A DNA stretch of 64,000 nucleotides from Bacteroidia bacterium (GCA_030428865.1 JAUIEK010000003.1:186001-250000), one strand, 5' to 3'; shown: positions 1-8,782, counted from the first letter of the stretch. Notes: a model not told the origin generated them from the sequence alone. Numbers and translations: made by a program.

Positions 1-166
1 GAGTTGCTCCTCTTAATTTATATGAACCTGTTTTCTGAAAGTTTTCACATTTTAGAAAAACAGTTGCATCACACTCAGCATTCAACAATCGAGAGGTTAA
101 TACTGGGGTTTTATGAACATACGGTTTAATGATTTCATATACTTGTTGAAGCTCGGTAGTAGTCAT
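1..166 (-). CDS. Serine/threonine dehydratase, N-terminal fragment
   Basis: This is the first 55 codons of a fold-type II PLP enzyme that runs off the left edge of the window. The start is ATG at 166. The protein opens with MTTTELQQVYEII, followed by HKTPVLTS, and then FQKTGSYKLRGA. The last motif is the family PLP-lysine signature, with the Schiff-base lysine in SYKLRGA. Members deaminate threonine or serine to 2-oxo acids, or racemise serine. The fragment cannot separate biosynthetic IlvA from catabolic dehydratase or serine racemase. It lies just downstream of tRNA-His on the same strand, separated by a terminator hairpin. Confidence 0.85.
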   Translation of the reverse strand, partial: MTTTELQQVYEIIKPYVHKTPVLTSRLLNAECDATVFLKCENFQKTGSYKLRGAT

Positions 167-182
167 ACTAAATGTTTTTATA

Positions 183-219
183 AAAATAAAAAAGCCTTTT
201 CATTTCTGAAAAGGCTTTT
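183..219 (-). terminator. Intrinsic terminator after tRNA-His
   Basis: A 12-bp perfect stem, AAAAGCCTTTTC with GAAAAGGCTTTT and a 6-nt loop, is followed on the minus strand by a T-rich tract. It sits immediately 3' of the tRNA gene and ahead of the dehydratase start. Confidence 0.85.
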
Positions 220-220
220 G

Positions 221-295
221 GGTGGAAGACCGGGTTCGAACCGGCGACCTCCGGAACCACAATCCGGCGCTCTAACCAGCTGAGCTACAACCACC
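221..295 (-). tRNA. tRNA-His (GTG)
   Basis: The minus strand folds into a cloverleaf: D-arm GCTC/GAGC, anticodon stem CCGGA/TCCGG with loop TTGTGGT (anticodon GTG at 258-260), and T-arm GCCGG/CCGGT with loop TTCGAAC. The extra 5' G (position -1) opposite discriminator C73 is the tRNA-His identity element. CCA is not encoded. The acceptor stem GTGGTTG/CTTCCAC pairs at five positions and has two adjacent U-U mismatches at 5-68 and 6-67. Confidence 0.95.
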
Positions 296-369
296 ATGTT
301 AGTAAAGCTTACAAATAGCTTTCTAGCGGGTGCAAATGTACTTCATTTTTCAATATCTTGAAAAAGAAA

Positions 370-1086
370 TTACAATAATTTATCTAATGAACTTACAGCT
401 AATAGTCGTTCTGTGGTAAATCCTTCTCCATGTTCTACTCCAATTAATCTACCCAAATCTTTAGATCTATAGAGTACACTATCAATAAAGTTTTTACTAG
501 AAATAGGTGTTTCGGGCTCTGAACTGTTTGGATCGTAAAATTGAGATTCATAAGCTAATACAGCATCTTTTTTCTTTTGCATAAATCCTGTTACATCAAC
601 TACAAAATCTGGATTACTATTCTTCCACTGAATGTAATGATACACCTGCTTTGGTCTCCATTTATCTTGATTAATTCCGTCTAATTTTGTTTCAATCTTT
701 TGTAAACCACTTAAAAAACAAGCATCCGAAACTAATTTACTTCCTTTTGGATGATCAATATGCCTATCGTCAATAGCGTTACACAAAACAATTTCTGGTT
801 GGTATTTTCTAATTATTTTAATAATTTCTAGTTGATGCACTTTATCATTAGTGAAAAATCCATCAGCAAAACCTAAATTTTCTCGTACAGTAACTCCTAA
901 AATATGAGCAGCTTTCTGAGCTTCTTGTGCTCTTATATCAGCAGAGCCTCGTGTTCCTAGCTCTCCTCTAGTAAGATCTATAATCCCAACTTTCTTACCT
1001 AACGAAACTTCTTTGGCTAGCGTAGCCGAACAACCTAGTTCAACATCATCTGGATGCGCTCCAAACGCTAAAATGTCTAATTTCAT
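370..1086 (-). CDS. bshB1: Bacillithiol biosynthesis deacetylase BshB1
   Basis: This is a zinc-dependent LmbE/PIG-L family deacetylase. It removes the acetyl group from GlcNAc-malate in the cytoplasm to give GlcN-malate, the precursor of bacillithiol. The metal-binding motif AHPDD lies at residues 10-14, GELGTRG at 41-47, and the second histidine cluster DRHIDHPKG at about 107-115. The length of 238 aa is typical. The motif layout matches BshB1 better than other LmbE proteins. No other bsh gene is in the window, so the pathway must be dispersed. It sits 50 nt downstream of the MATE gene on the same strand and could be co-transcribed with it. Confidence 0.93.
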   Translation of the reverse strand: MKLDILAFGAHPDDVELGCSATLAKEVSLGKKVGIIDLTRGELGTRGSADIRAQEAQKAAHILGVTVRENLGFADGFFTNDKVHQLEIIKIIRKYQPEIVLCNAIDDRHIDHPKGSKLVSDACFLSGLQKIETKLDGINQDKWRPKQVYHYIQWKNSNPDFVVDVTGFMQKKKDAVLAYESQFYDPNSSEPETPISSKNFIDSVLYRSKDLGRLIGVEHGEGFTTERLLAVSSLDKLL

Positions 1087-1136
1087 AACTGTTTTACTTG
1101 TTCTTTAAATAGATAAACGAAGTTACAAAAGATCGA

Positions 1137-2546
1137 TTAAACCTGAACTGTTTTCCACTTACCCCTCTTAAACCAAATAACTCCAACAATAGCAATCAAT
1201 ACTTCTGCTAAAGTTATTGCCCAAAATACGCCAGCTGGACCAAACTCCATTGTAATTGCCATTAAATACGCAAATGGTAATTGAAACAGCCAAAAACATA
1301 CAAAATTTATATAAGTAGGAGTTTTTGTATCTCCCGAGCCGTTGAAAGCTTGGGTTACCACCATTCCGTATGCATAAGCAATGTAACCTGCTGCAATTAT
1401 TTGCAGACATAAAGCTCCGTTTTCAATTACAATTGAATTGTTACTAAACCAACCTAAAAATGTAGGAGCAAATAAAATATAGATTAAAGAAATTGCACCC
1501 ATAAAAATAGCACAATATTTACCTGTTTTCCATACAGAAGATTCTGCTCTTTCTGGAAGTTTAGCTCCTAAGTTTTGCCCTACTAATGTGGCAGCAGCAT
1601 TACTCATTCCCCAAGCTGGCATTAATGTAAACATCATAATTCTTATGGCAATAGTATATCCTGCAAGAACTTCACTTCCAAAGTTTGCCATTATCAACAT
1701 TAATACTACCCAGCTAGAAGTTCCTATGATAAATTGACCTATTCCACCCAAAGAAACTTTCACAAGATTAACCATTACCTCAATTCTAAGACGAATATCT
1801 CTCAAAGCCAATTTAATATAAGAGTTTCCTTTAAATAAAATGATTAATTGAGCAATAACAGCTACGCCTCTTCCTGTAGTTGTTGCAATTGCTGCTCCTT
1901 CTACTCCATAAGCAGGTATAGGGCCTAATCCAAAAATAAATATTGGGTCGAGAATTAAATTTAATCCGTTGGATAAAATGAGAGTCCACATAGCAATAGA
2001 TGCATTACCAGCTCCTCTAAATATTGCATTAATTAAAAAGAGTAGCATCACTGTAACGTTGCCACCTAAAAGAATTTGTGTATATCCATATCCTTCTTCT
2101 ATAAGGTCAGCTTCGCCTCCCATAAAACCTAAAATTTCTTTAGGAAAAAGTATTCCTACAGCACTTATTATTATTGCTATAAAAAATCCTAAAAAAATTA
2201 CTTGCACAGCAGCATCACTCGCTGCTTTTTGGTTTTTTTCACCTGTTCTACGAGCTACTATTGCTGTAGCTCCCATGCTTAAACCTATTGCCACAGCATA
2301 AACTAATGTTAGTACAGATTCTGTAAGCCCAACTGTAGCCACTGCATTTACACTAACTCTAGAAACAAAAATAATATCTACTAAAGCAAAGATTGATTCC
2401 ATTAGCATTTCTAGTATCATAGGTATTGATAACATAAATACCGCCTTCCGAATACTGCCTGTTGTAAAATTATTCTGCTTACCTGCAACTGCCTCTTTAA
2501 AAAGAGAAAAAATAGATTGTTTTGATTGTTGGTTATTTGTAGTCAT
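1137..2546 (-). CDS. MATE family efflux transporter
   Basis: This is an integral inner-membrane exporter with two MatE halves and about 12 hydrophobic segments over 469 aa. The first half begins with IRKAVFMLSIPMILEML at about residue 32, and the second contains RIMMFTLMPAWGMSNAA. Family members exchange Na+ or H+ for cationic drugs or metabolites. The substrate here cannot be told from sequence. The N-terminal 30 residues form a polar cytoplasmic tail. It precedes bshB1 on the same strand. No promoter matching the -7 consensus was found directly upstream. Confidence 0.93.
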   Translation of the reverse strand: MTTNNQQSKQSIFSLFKEAVAGKQNNFTTGSIRKAVFMLSIPMILEMLMESIFALVDIIFVSRVSVNAVATVGLTESVLTLVYAVAIGLSMGATAIVARRTGEKNQKAASDAAVQVIFLGFFIAIIISAVGILFPKEILGFMGGEADLIEEGYGYTQILLGGNVTVMLLFLINAIFRGAGNASIAMWTLILSNGLNLILDPIFIFGLGPIPAYGVEGAAIATTTGRGVAVIAQLIILFKGNSYIKLALRDIRLRIEVMVNLVKVSLGGIGQFIIGTSSWVVLMLIMANFGSEVLAGYTIAIRIMMFTLMPAWGMSNAAATLVGQNLGAKLPERAESSVWKTGKYCAIFMGAISLIYILFAPTFLGWFSNNSIVIENGALCLQIIAAGYIAYAYGMVVTQAFNGSGDTKTPTYINFVCFWLFQLPFAYLMAITMEFGPAGVFWAITLAEVLIAIVGVIWFKRGKWKTVQV

Positions 2547-2722
2547 TTATAATAGTATCTTATATATTGATAATAAGCAACTAGAAAATTTTTGATCTTA
2601 ATTGCTAAAAATAAGTCTTTAAAGAAAGACAACGTGAGGAAAGTATTTACTAGACTATCATATTAGCAAATATGCAAAACTTTTGCTAATAGAAGCAGAA
2701 ATAAATTCAATATCTTCGTTTT

Positions 2723-3427
2723 ATGATTTCTCTAACTGTTATTGGTAAAGGAAATGTTGGAACTCATTTGTATAATCGGTTTCTAGAAATAGATGCTGTT
2801 GATTCAAAATGGATTGATTCTAGAAACTTAAATTCTATAGAAGAAACGGATATAACTATTCTTGCAGTTTCTGATGATGCTATTTCTGATGTGTCGTCTC
2901 AAATAGAAAATTCTTTTGTAGTACATACTTCTGGGAGTGTAAGTATGGATCAATTACAAAATAAAGCGAGAAAAGGTATTTTTTATCCTCTACAATCTTT
3001 CACCAAAGGAGAAATAGTAGATTTTACAAAAATTCCCTTTTGTGTTGAAGCAGAAAACACTAATGACTTAAAACTACTTGAGCAATTAGTTGAACTTTTA
3101 GGAACAAAATCCTATCAAATTAGTTCTGAACAAAGAAAGAAAATTCATTTAGCTGCTGTTTTTGCAAATAATTTTACAAATCATATGTATAAAATTTCTA
3201 AAGATATTTGTGACTCTAATCAAATTCCTTTTGAAATACTCTTACCTTTAATAGAAGAAACGGCTAGCAAAATAAAAAACATATCACCTGGAGAAGCTCA
3301 AACAGGTCCTGCATTAAGAAATGATCAAAAAACGATTCAAAAACATTTAGAAATGTTAAATCAGCAACAAAAAGAATTATATACAAAAATTACAGAATCA
3401 ATACAAAAACATGGAAAAAAGCTATAA
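2723..3427 (+). CDS. DUF2520 Rossmann-fold protein
   Basis: The N-terminal half is an NAD(P)-type Rossmann fold with the glycine-rich loop VIGKGNVGTHL at about residues 6-16. The C-terminal half (about 120-234) is an all-helical DUF2520 domain containing FANNFTNHMYK and GPALRND. The family resembles pyrroline-5-carboxylate reductase and ketopantoate reductase folds, but its reaction is not established. The gene overlaps kdsC by 17 nt, so the two are translationally linked. This DUF2520-kdsC pairing is recurrent in Bacteroidota. A weak -7-like TATCTTCG precedes the ATG. Confidence 0.88.
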   Translation: MISLTVIGKGNVGTHLYNRFLEIDAVDSKWIDSRNLNSIEETDITILAVSDDAISDVSSQIENSFVVHTSGSVSMDQLQNKARKGIFYPLQSFTKGEIVDFTKIPFCVEAENTNDLKLLEQLVELLGTKSYQISSEQRKKIHLAAVFANNFTNHMYKISKDICDSNQIPFEILLPLIEETASKIKNISPGEAQTGPALRNDQKTIQKHLEMLNQQQKELYTKITESIQKHGKKL

Positions 3428-3938
3428 AGAATATTTGTCTACAATTACTACTCTAATTTTTGATGTAGATGGAGTTTTAACAAACGGAATTGTTACCATT
3501 ACATCAGATGGTCAATTACTCAGACAAATGAATATTAAAGATGGTTATGCATTAAAAGCAGCTGCAAATGCTGGTCTTAGAATCTGTATTATTTCTGGAG
3601 GAAAAAACGAAGGTGTAAAAACTCGGCTAAAGAATTTAGGAATTACAGATGTATATTTAGGTGTTGATGATAAAGTTGAAGTTTATAATCAGTTAATTGA
3701 TATGTATCAACTCCAATCACAAGAAATTTTATATATGGGAGATGATATTCCTGATTATCCTGTTATGAAACTAGTTGGGTTTCCATGTTGTCCAAATGAT
3801 GCCGTTCCTGAGATTAAAGAAGCTTCTAAATATATTTCGAATAAAAAAGGAGGCGAAGGTTGCGTTAGAGATGTAATAGAACAAATATTAAAAGTGAAAA
3901 AAAAGTGGAATCAAAATTACAATGCAAAATATGACTAA
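3411..3938 (+). CDS. kdsC: KdsC-type HAD phosphatase (KDO-8-P phosphatase family)
   Basis: This is a cytoplasmic HAD phosphatase of the cap-less C0 type. The nucleophile motif DVDGVLTNG starts at residue 18, the second motif is IISGG at about 60, and the acidic motif is MGDDIPDYPVM at about 107. The 175-aa length is typical of tetrameric KdsC. It hydrolyses KDO 8-phosphate to KDO for lipopolysaccharide; family members acting on acylneuraminate 9-phosphate look very similar. It starts inside the DUF2520 gene and overlaps the start of the DUF2147 gene, so the three form one transcription unit. Confidence 0.88.
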   Translation: MEKSYKEYLSTITTLIFDVDGVLTNGIVTITSDGQLLRQMNIKDGYALKAAANAGLRICIISGGKNEGVKTRLKNLGITDVYLGVDDKVEVYNQLIDMYQLQSQEILYMGDDIPDYPVMKLVGFPCCPNDAVPEIKEASKYISNKKGGEGCVRDVIEQILKVKKKWNQNYNAKYD

Positions 3939-4365
3939 AAAGAGAATCTTAACCTGTTGTTTTATTCTGATAACTATTGGTTTTTCAGAAGCTCAAACCA
4001 TATTTGGTAAGTGGTATTCTATTGATGAGGATACAAAAAAGAAAGAGTCCATTATAGAAATCTATAAAAAAGAAGGCAAGGCATATGCTAAAATCATTTC
4101 TGTTCTTGATGAAAGCAAACAAGATAATGTCTGTACTAAATGCAAAGGTTCTCGCAAAAACAAGCCTATTTTAGGAATGAATATCTTAACAGGCTTAAAA
4201 AAGAAAGATGACGAATGGTCTGGCGGAAAGATTCTTGATCCTAAAAACGGAAAAGAATACAAATGCTATATCAAATTATTAAATAAAAATACACTTAAAG
4301 TTAGAGGTTACTTAGGATTTTCTATGTTAGGAAGAACTGTTACTTGGAAACGTGTAGAAGGTTAA
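3931..4365 (+). CDS. DUF2147 secreted protein
   Basis: This is a small exported protein of about 144 aa. The signal peptide MTKKRILTCCFILITIGF is followed by SEAQ. The mature part has the DUF2147 layout, with FGKWYSIDE near the start, a CTKC cysteine pair, DPKNGKEY in the middle and LRVRGYLGFS-like residues near the end. The fold is expected to be a lipocalin-like beta barrel in the periplasm; no function is established. An ATG nine bases upstream (3922) is also possible. Its stop TTAA is shared antiparallel with the stop of pcm. Confidence 0.85.
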   Translation: MTKKRILTCCFILITIGFSEAQTIFGKWYSIDEDTKKKESIIEIYKKEGKAYAKIISVLDESKQDNVCTKCKGSRKNKPILGMNILTGLKKKDDEWSGGKILDPKNGKEYKCYIKLLNKNTLKVRGYLGFSMLGRTVTWKRVEG

Positions 4366-5003
4366 TTTCTTTTTTTTAGCATGGGTACAAATGCAAAATT
4401 TCCTAGTTCGTGTTTTTCAAATTCTTTTAATGATTTTCTAATAAATTGAGTCATTACTTGTGTTTTATCTCCCACAGGTATTAACAACATTCCGCCTACT
4501 TTTAGTTGAGACATTAATGCTTTTGGAACAAAGGGAGCTCCTGCGGTAACAATTATTTTATCATAAGGCGCTTTTTCCTCATATCCTCGATAACCATCTC
4601 CAAATATGAATTTCTTGGGTTTATATCCTATTTTAGGCAAAAAAAGAGACGTTTTTTTAAAGAGCTCATGTTGTCTTTCTATTGTATAAACTTCTGCTTT
4701 TAGCTCTAATAAAACTGCTGTTTGATACCCAGATCCAGTACCTATTTCCAATACTTTATCTCCAGGTTTTACAGCTAAAGTTTGTGATTGAAATGCAACT
4801 GTGTAAGGCTGAGAAATTGTTTGATCTGCAGCAATAGGAAATGCTTTATCCTGATAAGCATGATCTTCGAAAGAAGAATCCATAAATAAATGCCTTGGAA
4901 TTTTTTTTATAGCAGCCAACACATCTTTATCATGAATTCTTTTTTTTTCTAAAACAGTTGCTAATTGATTTCTAAGCCCTTGATGCTTTGGCGTATCCTT
5001 CAA
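4362..5003 (-). CDS. pcm: Protein-L-isoaspartate O-methyltransferase
   Basis: This is a SAM-dependent enzyme that methylates isoaspartyl residues in damaged proteins and so starts their repair. It has the PCMT signature QTISQPYTVA at about 61-70, motif I VLEIGTGSGYQTA at about 84-96, and a C-terminal GGMLLIPVGD. The 213-aa length matches the family and there is no signal peptide, so it is cytosolic. It converges with the DUF2147 gene, and the two stop codons overlap on the palindrome TTAA at 4362-4365. Confidence 0.95.
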   Translation of the reverse strand: MKDTPKHQGLRNQLATVLEKKRIHDKDVLAAIKKIPRHLFMDSSFEDHAYQDKAFPIAADQTISQPYTVAFQSQTLAVKPGDKVLEIGTGSGYQTAVLLELKAEVYTIERQHELFKKTSLFLPKIGYKPKKFIFGDGYRGYEEKAPYDKIIVTAGAPFVPKALMSQLKVGGMLLIPVGDKTQVMTQFIRKSLKEFEKHELGNFAFVPMLKKRN

Positions 5004-5063
5004 AATATCGGATTTTAAAAACGCTAAAAGTAGAATAAATCCAAAAGAATTCCTATAAAATTG

Positions 5064-5071
5064 TATCTTTG
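5064..5071 (+). promoter_or_regulatory. -7 element for the Gfo/Idh gene
   Basis: TATCTTTG matches the Bacteroidota -7 consensus TAnnTTTG. It lies about 40 nt before the ATG at 5111, so the longer TTG-initiated frame at 5069 would start inside the promoter. No clear -33 TTG is seen. Confidence 0.6.
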
Positions 5072-5110
5072 TTCGGCTTGGTTTACAAGCTTTCTCAAAT
5101 CAATTATCAT

Positions 5111-6076
5111 ATGCTAAAAGCAGGTGTTTTAGGTGCTGGTCATCTAGGAAAAATTCATCTTAAATTATTACAACAATCTAGCAAATACGAATTAGTTGGT
5201 TTTTATGATCCTTCTAAAAAAAATACCCAAAAAGTAGTTGAAGAATTTGGCTACAAAGCTTTTGATTCTGTTGAAGATTTAATAAATGAAGTTGATGTAG
5301 TAGATATAGTTACTCCTACACTTTCTCATTTTGAGTGTGCCAAAAAAGCGATTGAAAAGGGAAAGCATATTTTTATAGAAAAACCCATTACAAACACTGT
5401 TTTAGAGGCAGAAGCCATCAGAACATTGGCAAGTCAACACCACATTAGAGGTCAAGTAGGTCATGTAGAACGCTTTAACCCTGCATTTACAGCTGTAAAA
5501 GATTCTATAGACTCTCCTATGTTTATTGAAACACATCGATTAGCTGAGTTTAATCCGAGAGGAACAGATGTTCCCGTTGTGTTAGATTTAATGATTCATG
5601 ATATTGATATTGTTTTGAGCGTGGTAAAATCAAAAGTAAAAAATGTGCATGCAAGCGGAGTTTCTGTTATTTCTGATACGCCAGATATAGCAAATGCTAG
5701 AATTGAATTTGAAAATGGTTGTGTTGCAAACCTTACGGCTAGCAGAATCTCTATGAAAAATATGCGGAAGTCTCGTTTCTTTCAAAAAGATGCCTACATT
5801 TCTGTTGACTTCTTAGATAAAAAAGTAGAGGTTGTTAAGATGAAAGATGCTCCTAAAAAACCAGATGAGTATGCAATGATTTTACAAAATGCAGAAGGAG
5901 TTAAAAAACAAATCTATTTTGATAATCCAACAATACATCCAAACAATGCCATTTTAGATGAGCTAGAGTCATTTGCAGATGCTATAGAAAGTGGCAAGAC
6001 TCCTATTGTTTCTTTAGAACAAGGAGCTAATGCTCTTAGAGTAGCACAACAAATTATAGATTGTTTCGATAAATAA
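5111..6076 (+). CDS. Gfo/Idh/MocA family oxidoreductase
   Basis: This is a predicted NAD(P)-dependent sugar or inositol-type dehydrogenase. The start is ATG 5111 (MLKAGVLGAGHLGKIH), which puts the glycine-rich nucleotide-binding loop at residues 6-11. The EKP motif (FIEKPITN) is at about residue 95, and the C-terminal domain carries GHVERFNPA and DLMIHDIDI. The corrected length is about 321 aa. It is followed 21 nt later by the 3-hydroxyacyl-CoA dehydrogenase gene, probably in one operon. The substrate is unknown. Confidence 0.9.
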   Translation: MLKAGVLGAGHLGKIHLKLLQQSSKYELVGFYDPSKKNTQKVVEEFGYKAFDSVEDLINEVDVVDIVTPTLSHFECAKKAIEKGKHIFIEKPITNTVLEAEAIRTLASQHHIRGQVGHVERFNPAFTAVKDSIDSPMFIETHRLAEFNPRGTDVPVVLDLMIHDIDIVLSVVKSKVKNVHASGVSVISDTPDIANARIEFENGCVANLTASRISMKNMRKSRFFQKDAYISVDFLDKKVEVVKMKDAPKKPDEYAMILQNAEGVKKQIYFDNPTIHPNNAILDELESFADAIESGKTPIVSLEQGANALRVAQQIIDCFDK

Positions 6077-6097
6077 AACTTAAAAATACTCACATTT

Positions 6098-6985
6098 ATG
6101 AAAAATATCGCAGTCATTGGCGCTGGAACTATGGGGAACGGAATAGCACATACCTTTGCGCAAAACAATTATAATGTTCAATTAATTGATATTTCACAAG
6201 CTGCTCTAGATAAAGGAATCGCTACTATTACTAAAAATCTAGACAGAATGGTAGCAAAACAAAAAGTAACAGAAGAAGAAAAAAGTAAAACACTCAAAAA
6301 TATTACAACTTTTACAGATTTAAAAGAAGGTGTACAATATGCAAGTTTGGTAATAGAAGCTGCAACTGAGAACCTTGATTTAAAATGTAAGATTTTTAAA
6401 GATCTGGATGAATTATGTTCTGAAGATACTATTCTAGCAACTAATACTTCATCAATTTCTATAACTCAAATTGCAGCAGCTACTAAAAGACCCGAAATGG
6501 TAATTGGAATGCATTTTATGAATCCTGTTCCTATTATGAAGTTAGTAGAAATAATAAGAGGTTATAATACTTCTGACAAAGTGATGAATATGATTGTTGA
6601 TTTAAGTAAACAAATCAACAAAATACCTGTAGAGGTTAATGACTACCCTGGGTTTGTAGCAAATAGGATTTTAATGCCTATGATAAATGAATCTATCGAA
6701 ACGCTATACAATGGCGTAGCTGGTGTTTTAGAAATTGATACAGTAATGAAGTTAGGAATGGCACATCCTATGGGACCTTTGCAACTTGCCGATTTTATTG
6801 GTCTAGATGTTTGTTTATCTATTTTAGAAGTTATGCATGATGGGTTTAAAAATCCAAAATATGCTCCTTGCCCTCTTTTGGTAAATATGGTTAGAGCAGG
6901 CAAACTGGGTGTTAAATCTGGAGAAGGTTTTTATGACTATTCGGAAGTTAAAAAGGCAGAAAACGTATCTAAACAATTTGCTTAA
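6098..6985 (+). CDS. 3-hydroxybutyryl-CoA dehydrogenase
   Basis: This is a cytosolic NAD-dependent 3-hydroxyacyl-CoA dehydrogenase that interconverts 3-hydroxyacyl-CoA and 3-oxoacyl-CoA. The N-terminal Rossmann loop is IGAGTMGNGIAH at about 6-17. The active-site region GMHFMNPVPIMKLVEII carries the catalytic His and Glu, and the C-terminal helical domain includes NDYPGFVANRI and the end motif KSGEGFYDY. The 295-aa single-function length fits Hbd/PaaH rather than the FadB fusion. No thiolase or enoyl-CoA hydratase is adjacent. Its 3' end overlaps the next gene. Confidence 0.92.
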   Translation: MKNIAVIGAGTMGNGIAHTFAQNNYNVQLIDISQAALDKGIATITKNLDRMVAKQKVTEEEKSKTLKNITTFTDLKEGVQYASLVIEAATENLDLKCKIFKDLDELCSEDTILATNTSSISITQIAAATKRPEMVIGMHFMNPVPIMKLVEIIRGYNTSDKVMNMIVDLSKQINKIPVEVNDYPGFVANRILMPMINESIETLYNGVAGVLEIDTVMKLGMAHPMGPLQLADFIGLDVCLSILEVMHDGFKNPKYAPCPLLVNMVRAGKLGVKSGEGFYDYSEVKKAENVSKQFA

Positions 6986-7607
6986 ATATCTTCCTCTTAT
7001 CCTGTTTTTTTTCTTGACTAATATATCTGCTCAGGAAAAAATTGGTTTTCAATTTGGAAAATCACAAGAAGATAATTTTCTATTTAATGATTCCGATTAT
7101 TCTTTTGAAGGATTTTCTAGCAAGGTTCAATTATTTTATCCTATAAAAAAACTCGGTAAATGGGATTTTAATCTTATTGTTCAACCTCAAATACATATTT
7201 ACAAACATCAATTACTTAATCCTTCTTTTGTTAAACCAGAAGATTATGCCAATTATTTAGAGTTACGAGAGCGATTTACAAAAAAGAAAACTCTTTCTGT
7301 TTATGCTGTTGAATTGGGTTTTCAACTAAGAAGAGCTTTTTTAAAAAATATCAATTTCGAATTTACAGCTGCTTTAGGAGCGGGCTATATTGATGTTTTT
7401 ACTGAACGTGTTGCTAATGGATTTACTTTTATTGAAAATTTATCTTTTGGTTTATCCTATACATTTAAAAAATCTGAATTATATATAGGAACAAATTTCG
7501 AACATATTTCAAACTTAGATATTAATCTACCAAATAGTGGATATGATTTACTTGGTTGGGAAGTAAGTTATCGGTTTTTTCTAAATAAAAAAGGAACTAA
7601 AATTTAG
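6978..7607 (+). CDS. Outer-membrane beta-barrel, PagL-like lipid A deacylase candidate
   Basis: This is an exported beta-barrel of about 210 aa. With a TTG start at 6978 the signal peptide is MLKYLPLILFFFLTNISAQ and the overlap with the previous gene is 8 nt. An ATG at 6933 would give a longer n-region and a 53-nt overlap. The body alternates short amphipathic strands and ends with aromatic YRFF, as barrels do. FEHISN near the C-terminus resembles the His-x-Ser-Asn active site of PagL/acyloxyacyl hydrolases, which trim lipid A 3-O acyl chains. The assignment rests mainly on that motif, so it is tentative. Confidence 0.55.
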   Translation: MLKYLPLILFFFLTNISAQEKIGFQFGKSQEDNFLFNDSDYSFEGFSSKVQLFYPIKKLGKWDFNLIVQPQIHIYKHQLLNPSFVKPEDYANYLELRERFTKKKTLSVYAVELGFQLRRAFLKNINFEFTAALGAGYIDVFTERVANGFTFIENLSFGLSYTFKKSELYIGTNFEHISNLDINLPNSGYDLLGWEVSYRFFLNKKGTKI

Positions 7608-7618
7608 TTCCTTTTTTT
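7589..7618 (+). terminator. Intrinsic terminator
   Basis: The inverted repeat AAGGAACTAA / TTAGTTCC is followed by a T-run. The stop codon of the upstream barrel gene lies within the hairpin. A flanking A-run makes it potentially bidirectional, also serving the convergent adaptor gene. Confidence 0.8.
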
Positions 7619-7635
7619 ACTTCTGTTTATTATTT

Positions 7636-8745
7636 CTAATTCCTAGATTTTTTCTCTTTAGATGCCTTATTCCAAATTTTGATTTCATCTTCAAACGTTA
7701 GTCCTTCCTTTACCTCTATATTAATTCCATCAGAAATTCCTAATTCTAATTCTTTCTTTTCATATACATTCTCTCCTGTTTTGATCTCTACATATGGTTT
7801 TTCTGTTTTTTTATCAAAACGCAGCAATGCTTCTTTTATAGACATTACACTATCTTTTTTCTCTAAAACAATATCGGCATTAGCACTGTAGTTTGCTCTA
7901 ATAAAATATTTATCATCTAGCGTAATACTTGCTTTGATTTTAAACTGTACAGCTCCTCCTTCTTCCGTTCCTTTTGGAGCAATAAAGTTTAATTTTGCAG
8001 GAAACTTAACGTTTTCAATAGCTCCTAGAGAAACTTTAATATCACTTTCTTCAATCAAACTACCTACTTCTGATTCATCTACTTTACCTTCAAAAATCAT
8101 TTTACTCATATCAGCAATTGAGGCAATTGTTGTTCCGTCATTAAAATTGTTACTCTGAATTACCTGATCTCCTTCTTTCACAGGAATCTCTAAAATAGTT
8201 CCTGAGATTTGAGCTCTAATATCTGTGTTGGCAACTCCACCTTGACCTGACGAACCATTTTTGATTATTTTATAATCATTTTGTGCATTAATTAACTCTT
8301 GTCTTGCTTGATTATATGACAGTTCAATCTGCTCATAATCAGAAGCAGAAACAACTCCTTTGTCAAATAATGTCTTATTTCTATCGTAGGCAATCTTAGC
8401 ATTTTTTAGTGATATATTTGCATTGTTTACTCTTCCTCTAGCACTAATTAATGATTGCTCATTAGGAACAACTCGTATTCTAGCAATTAAATCTCCTTTT
8501 TTAACTTTTGTTCCTTCTTCTAGATAAATTTTGTCAATAATTCCTGTTATCTGAGGTTTTATTTCAATTTCTTCTAACGGAACAACCTTACCAGTGGCTA
8601 CCGATTTTCTTACAATAGTTGCTTTAAAAGCTTTTTCTGTTTCAAATGTTTCTGGTTCTTGGCTGTTTTTCTTTTTAAGCCACAATACAATTACAATGAA
8701 AACTACTACTACGATTCCAATAATTATTTTTGCTCTTTTACTCAT
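7636..8745 (-). CDS. MacA/HlyD-type periplasmic adaptor of ABC exporter
   Basis: This is a membrane-fusion protein of 369 aa. A single N-terminal anchor (KIIIGIVVVVFIVIVLWL, residues 6-23) is followed by barrel-sandwich halves: VEIKPQITGIIDKIY before the hairpin and TDIRAQISGTILEIPV after it. A helical coiled-coil hairpin rich in NA, LI and Q repeats lies between them. It is the last gene of a four-gene unit: ATPase, two FtsX-type permeases, adaptor. It should link the inner-membrane pump to an outer-membrane channel, but no TolC-type gene is adjacent. The substrate is unknown. Confidence 0.9.
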   Translation of the reverse strand: MSKRAKIIIGIVVVVFIVIVLWLKKKNSQEPETFETEKAFKATIVRKSVATGKVVPLEEIEIKPQITGIIDKIYLEEGTKVKKGDLIARIRVVPNEQSLISARGRVNNANISLKNAKIAYDRNKTLFDKGVVSASDYEQIELSYNQARQELINAQNDYKIIKNGSSGQGGVANTDIRAQISGTILEIPVKEGDQVIQSNNFNDGTTIASIADMSKMIFEGKVDESEVGSLIEESDIKVSLGAIENVKFPAKLNFIAPKGTEEGGAVQFKIKASITLDDKYFIRANYSANADIVLEKKDSVMSIKEALLRFDKKTEKPYVEIKTGENVYEKKELELGISDGINIEVKEGLTFEDEIKIWNKASKEKKSRN

Positions 8746-8782
8746 GGTAATTAATTAATATCAAGGTTTGGTTATTTATATT

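Noticed and set aside
1969..2301. A 110-codon frame on the plus strand within the MATE gene
   Set aside because: It is fully inside a well-supported gene on the other strand, with a composition typical of an antisense shadow.
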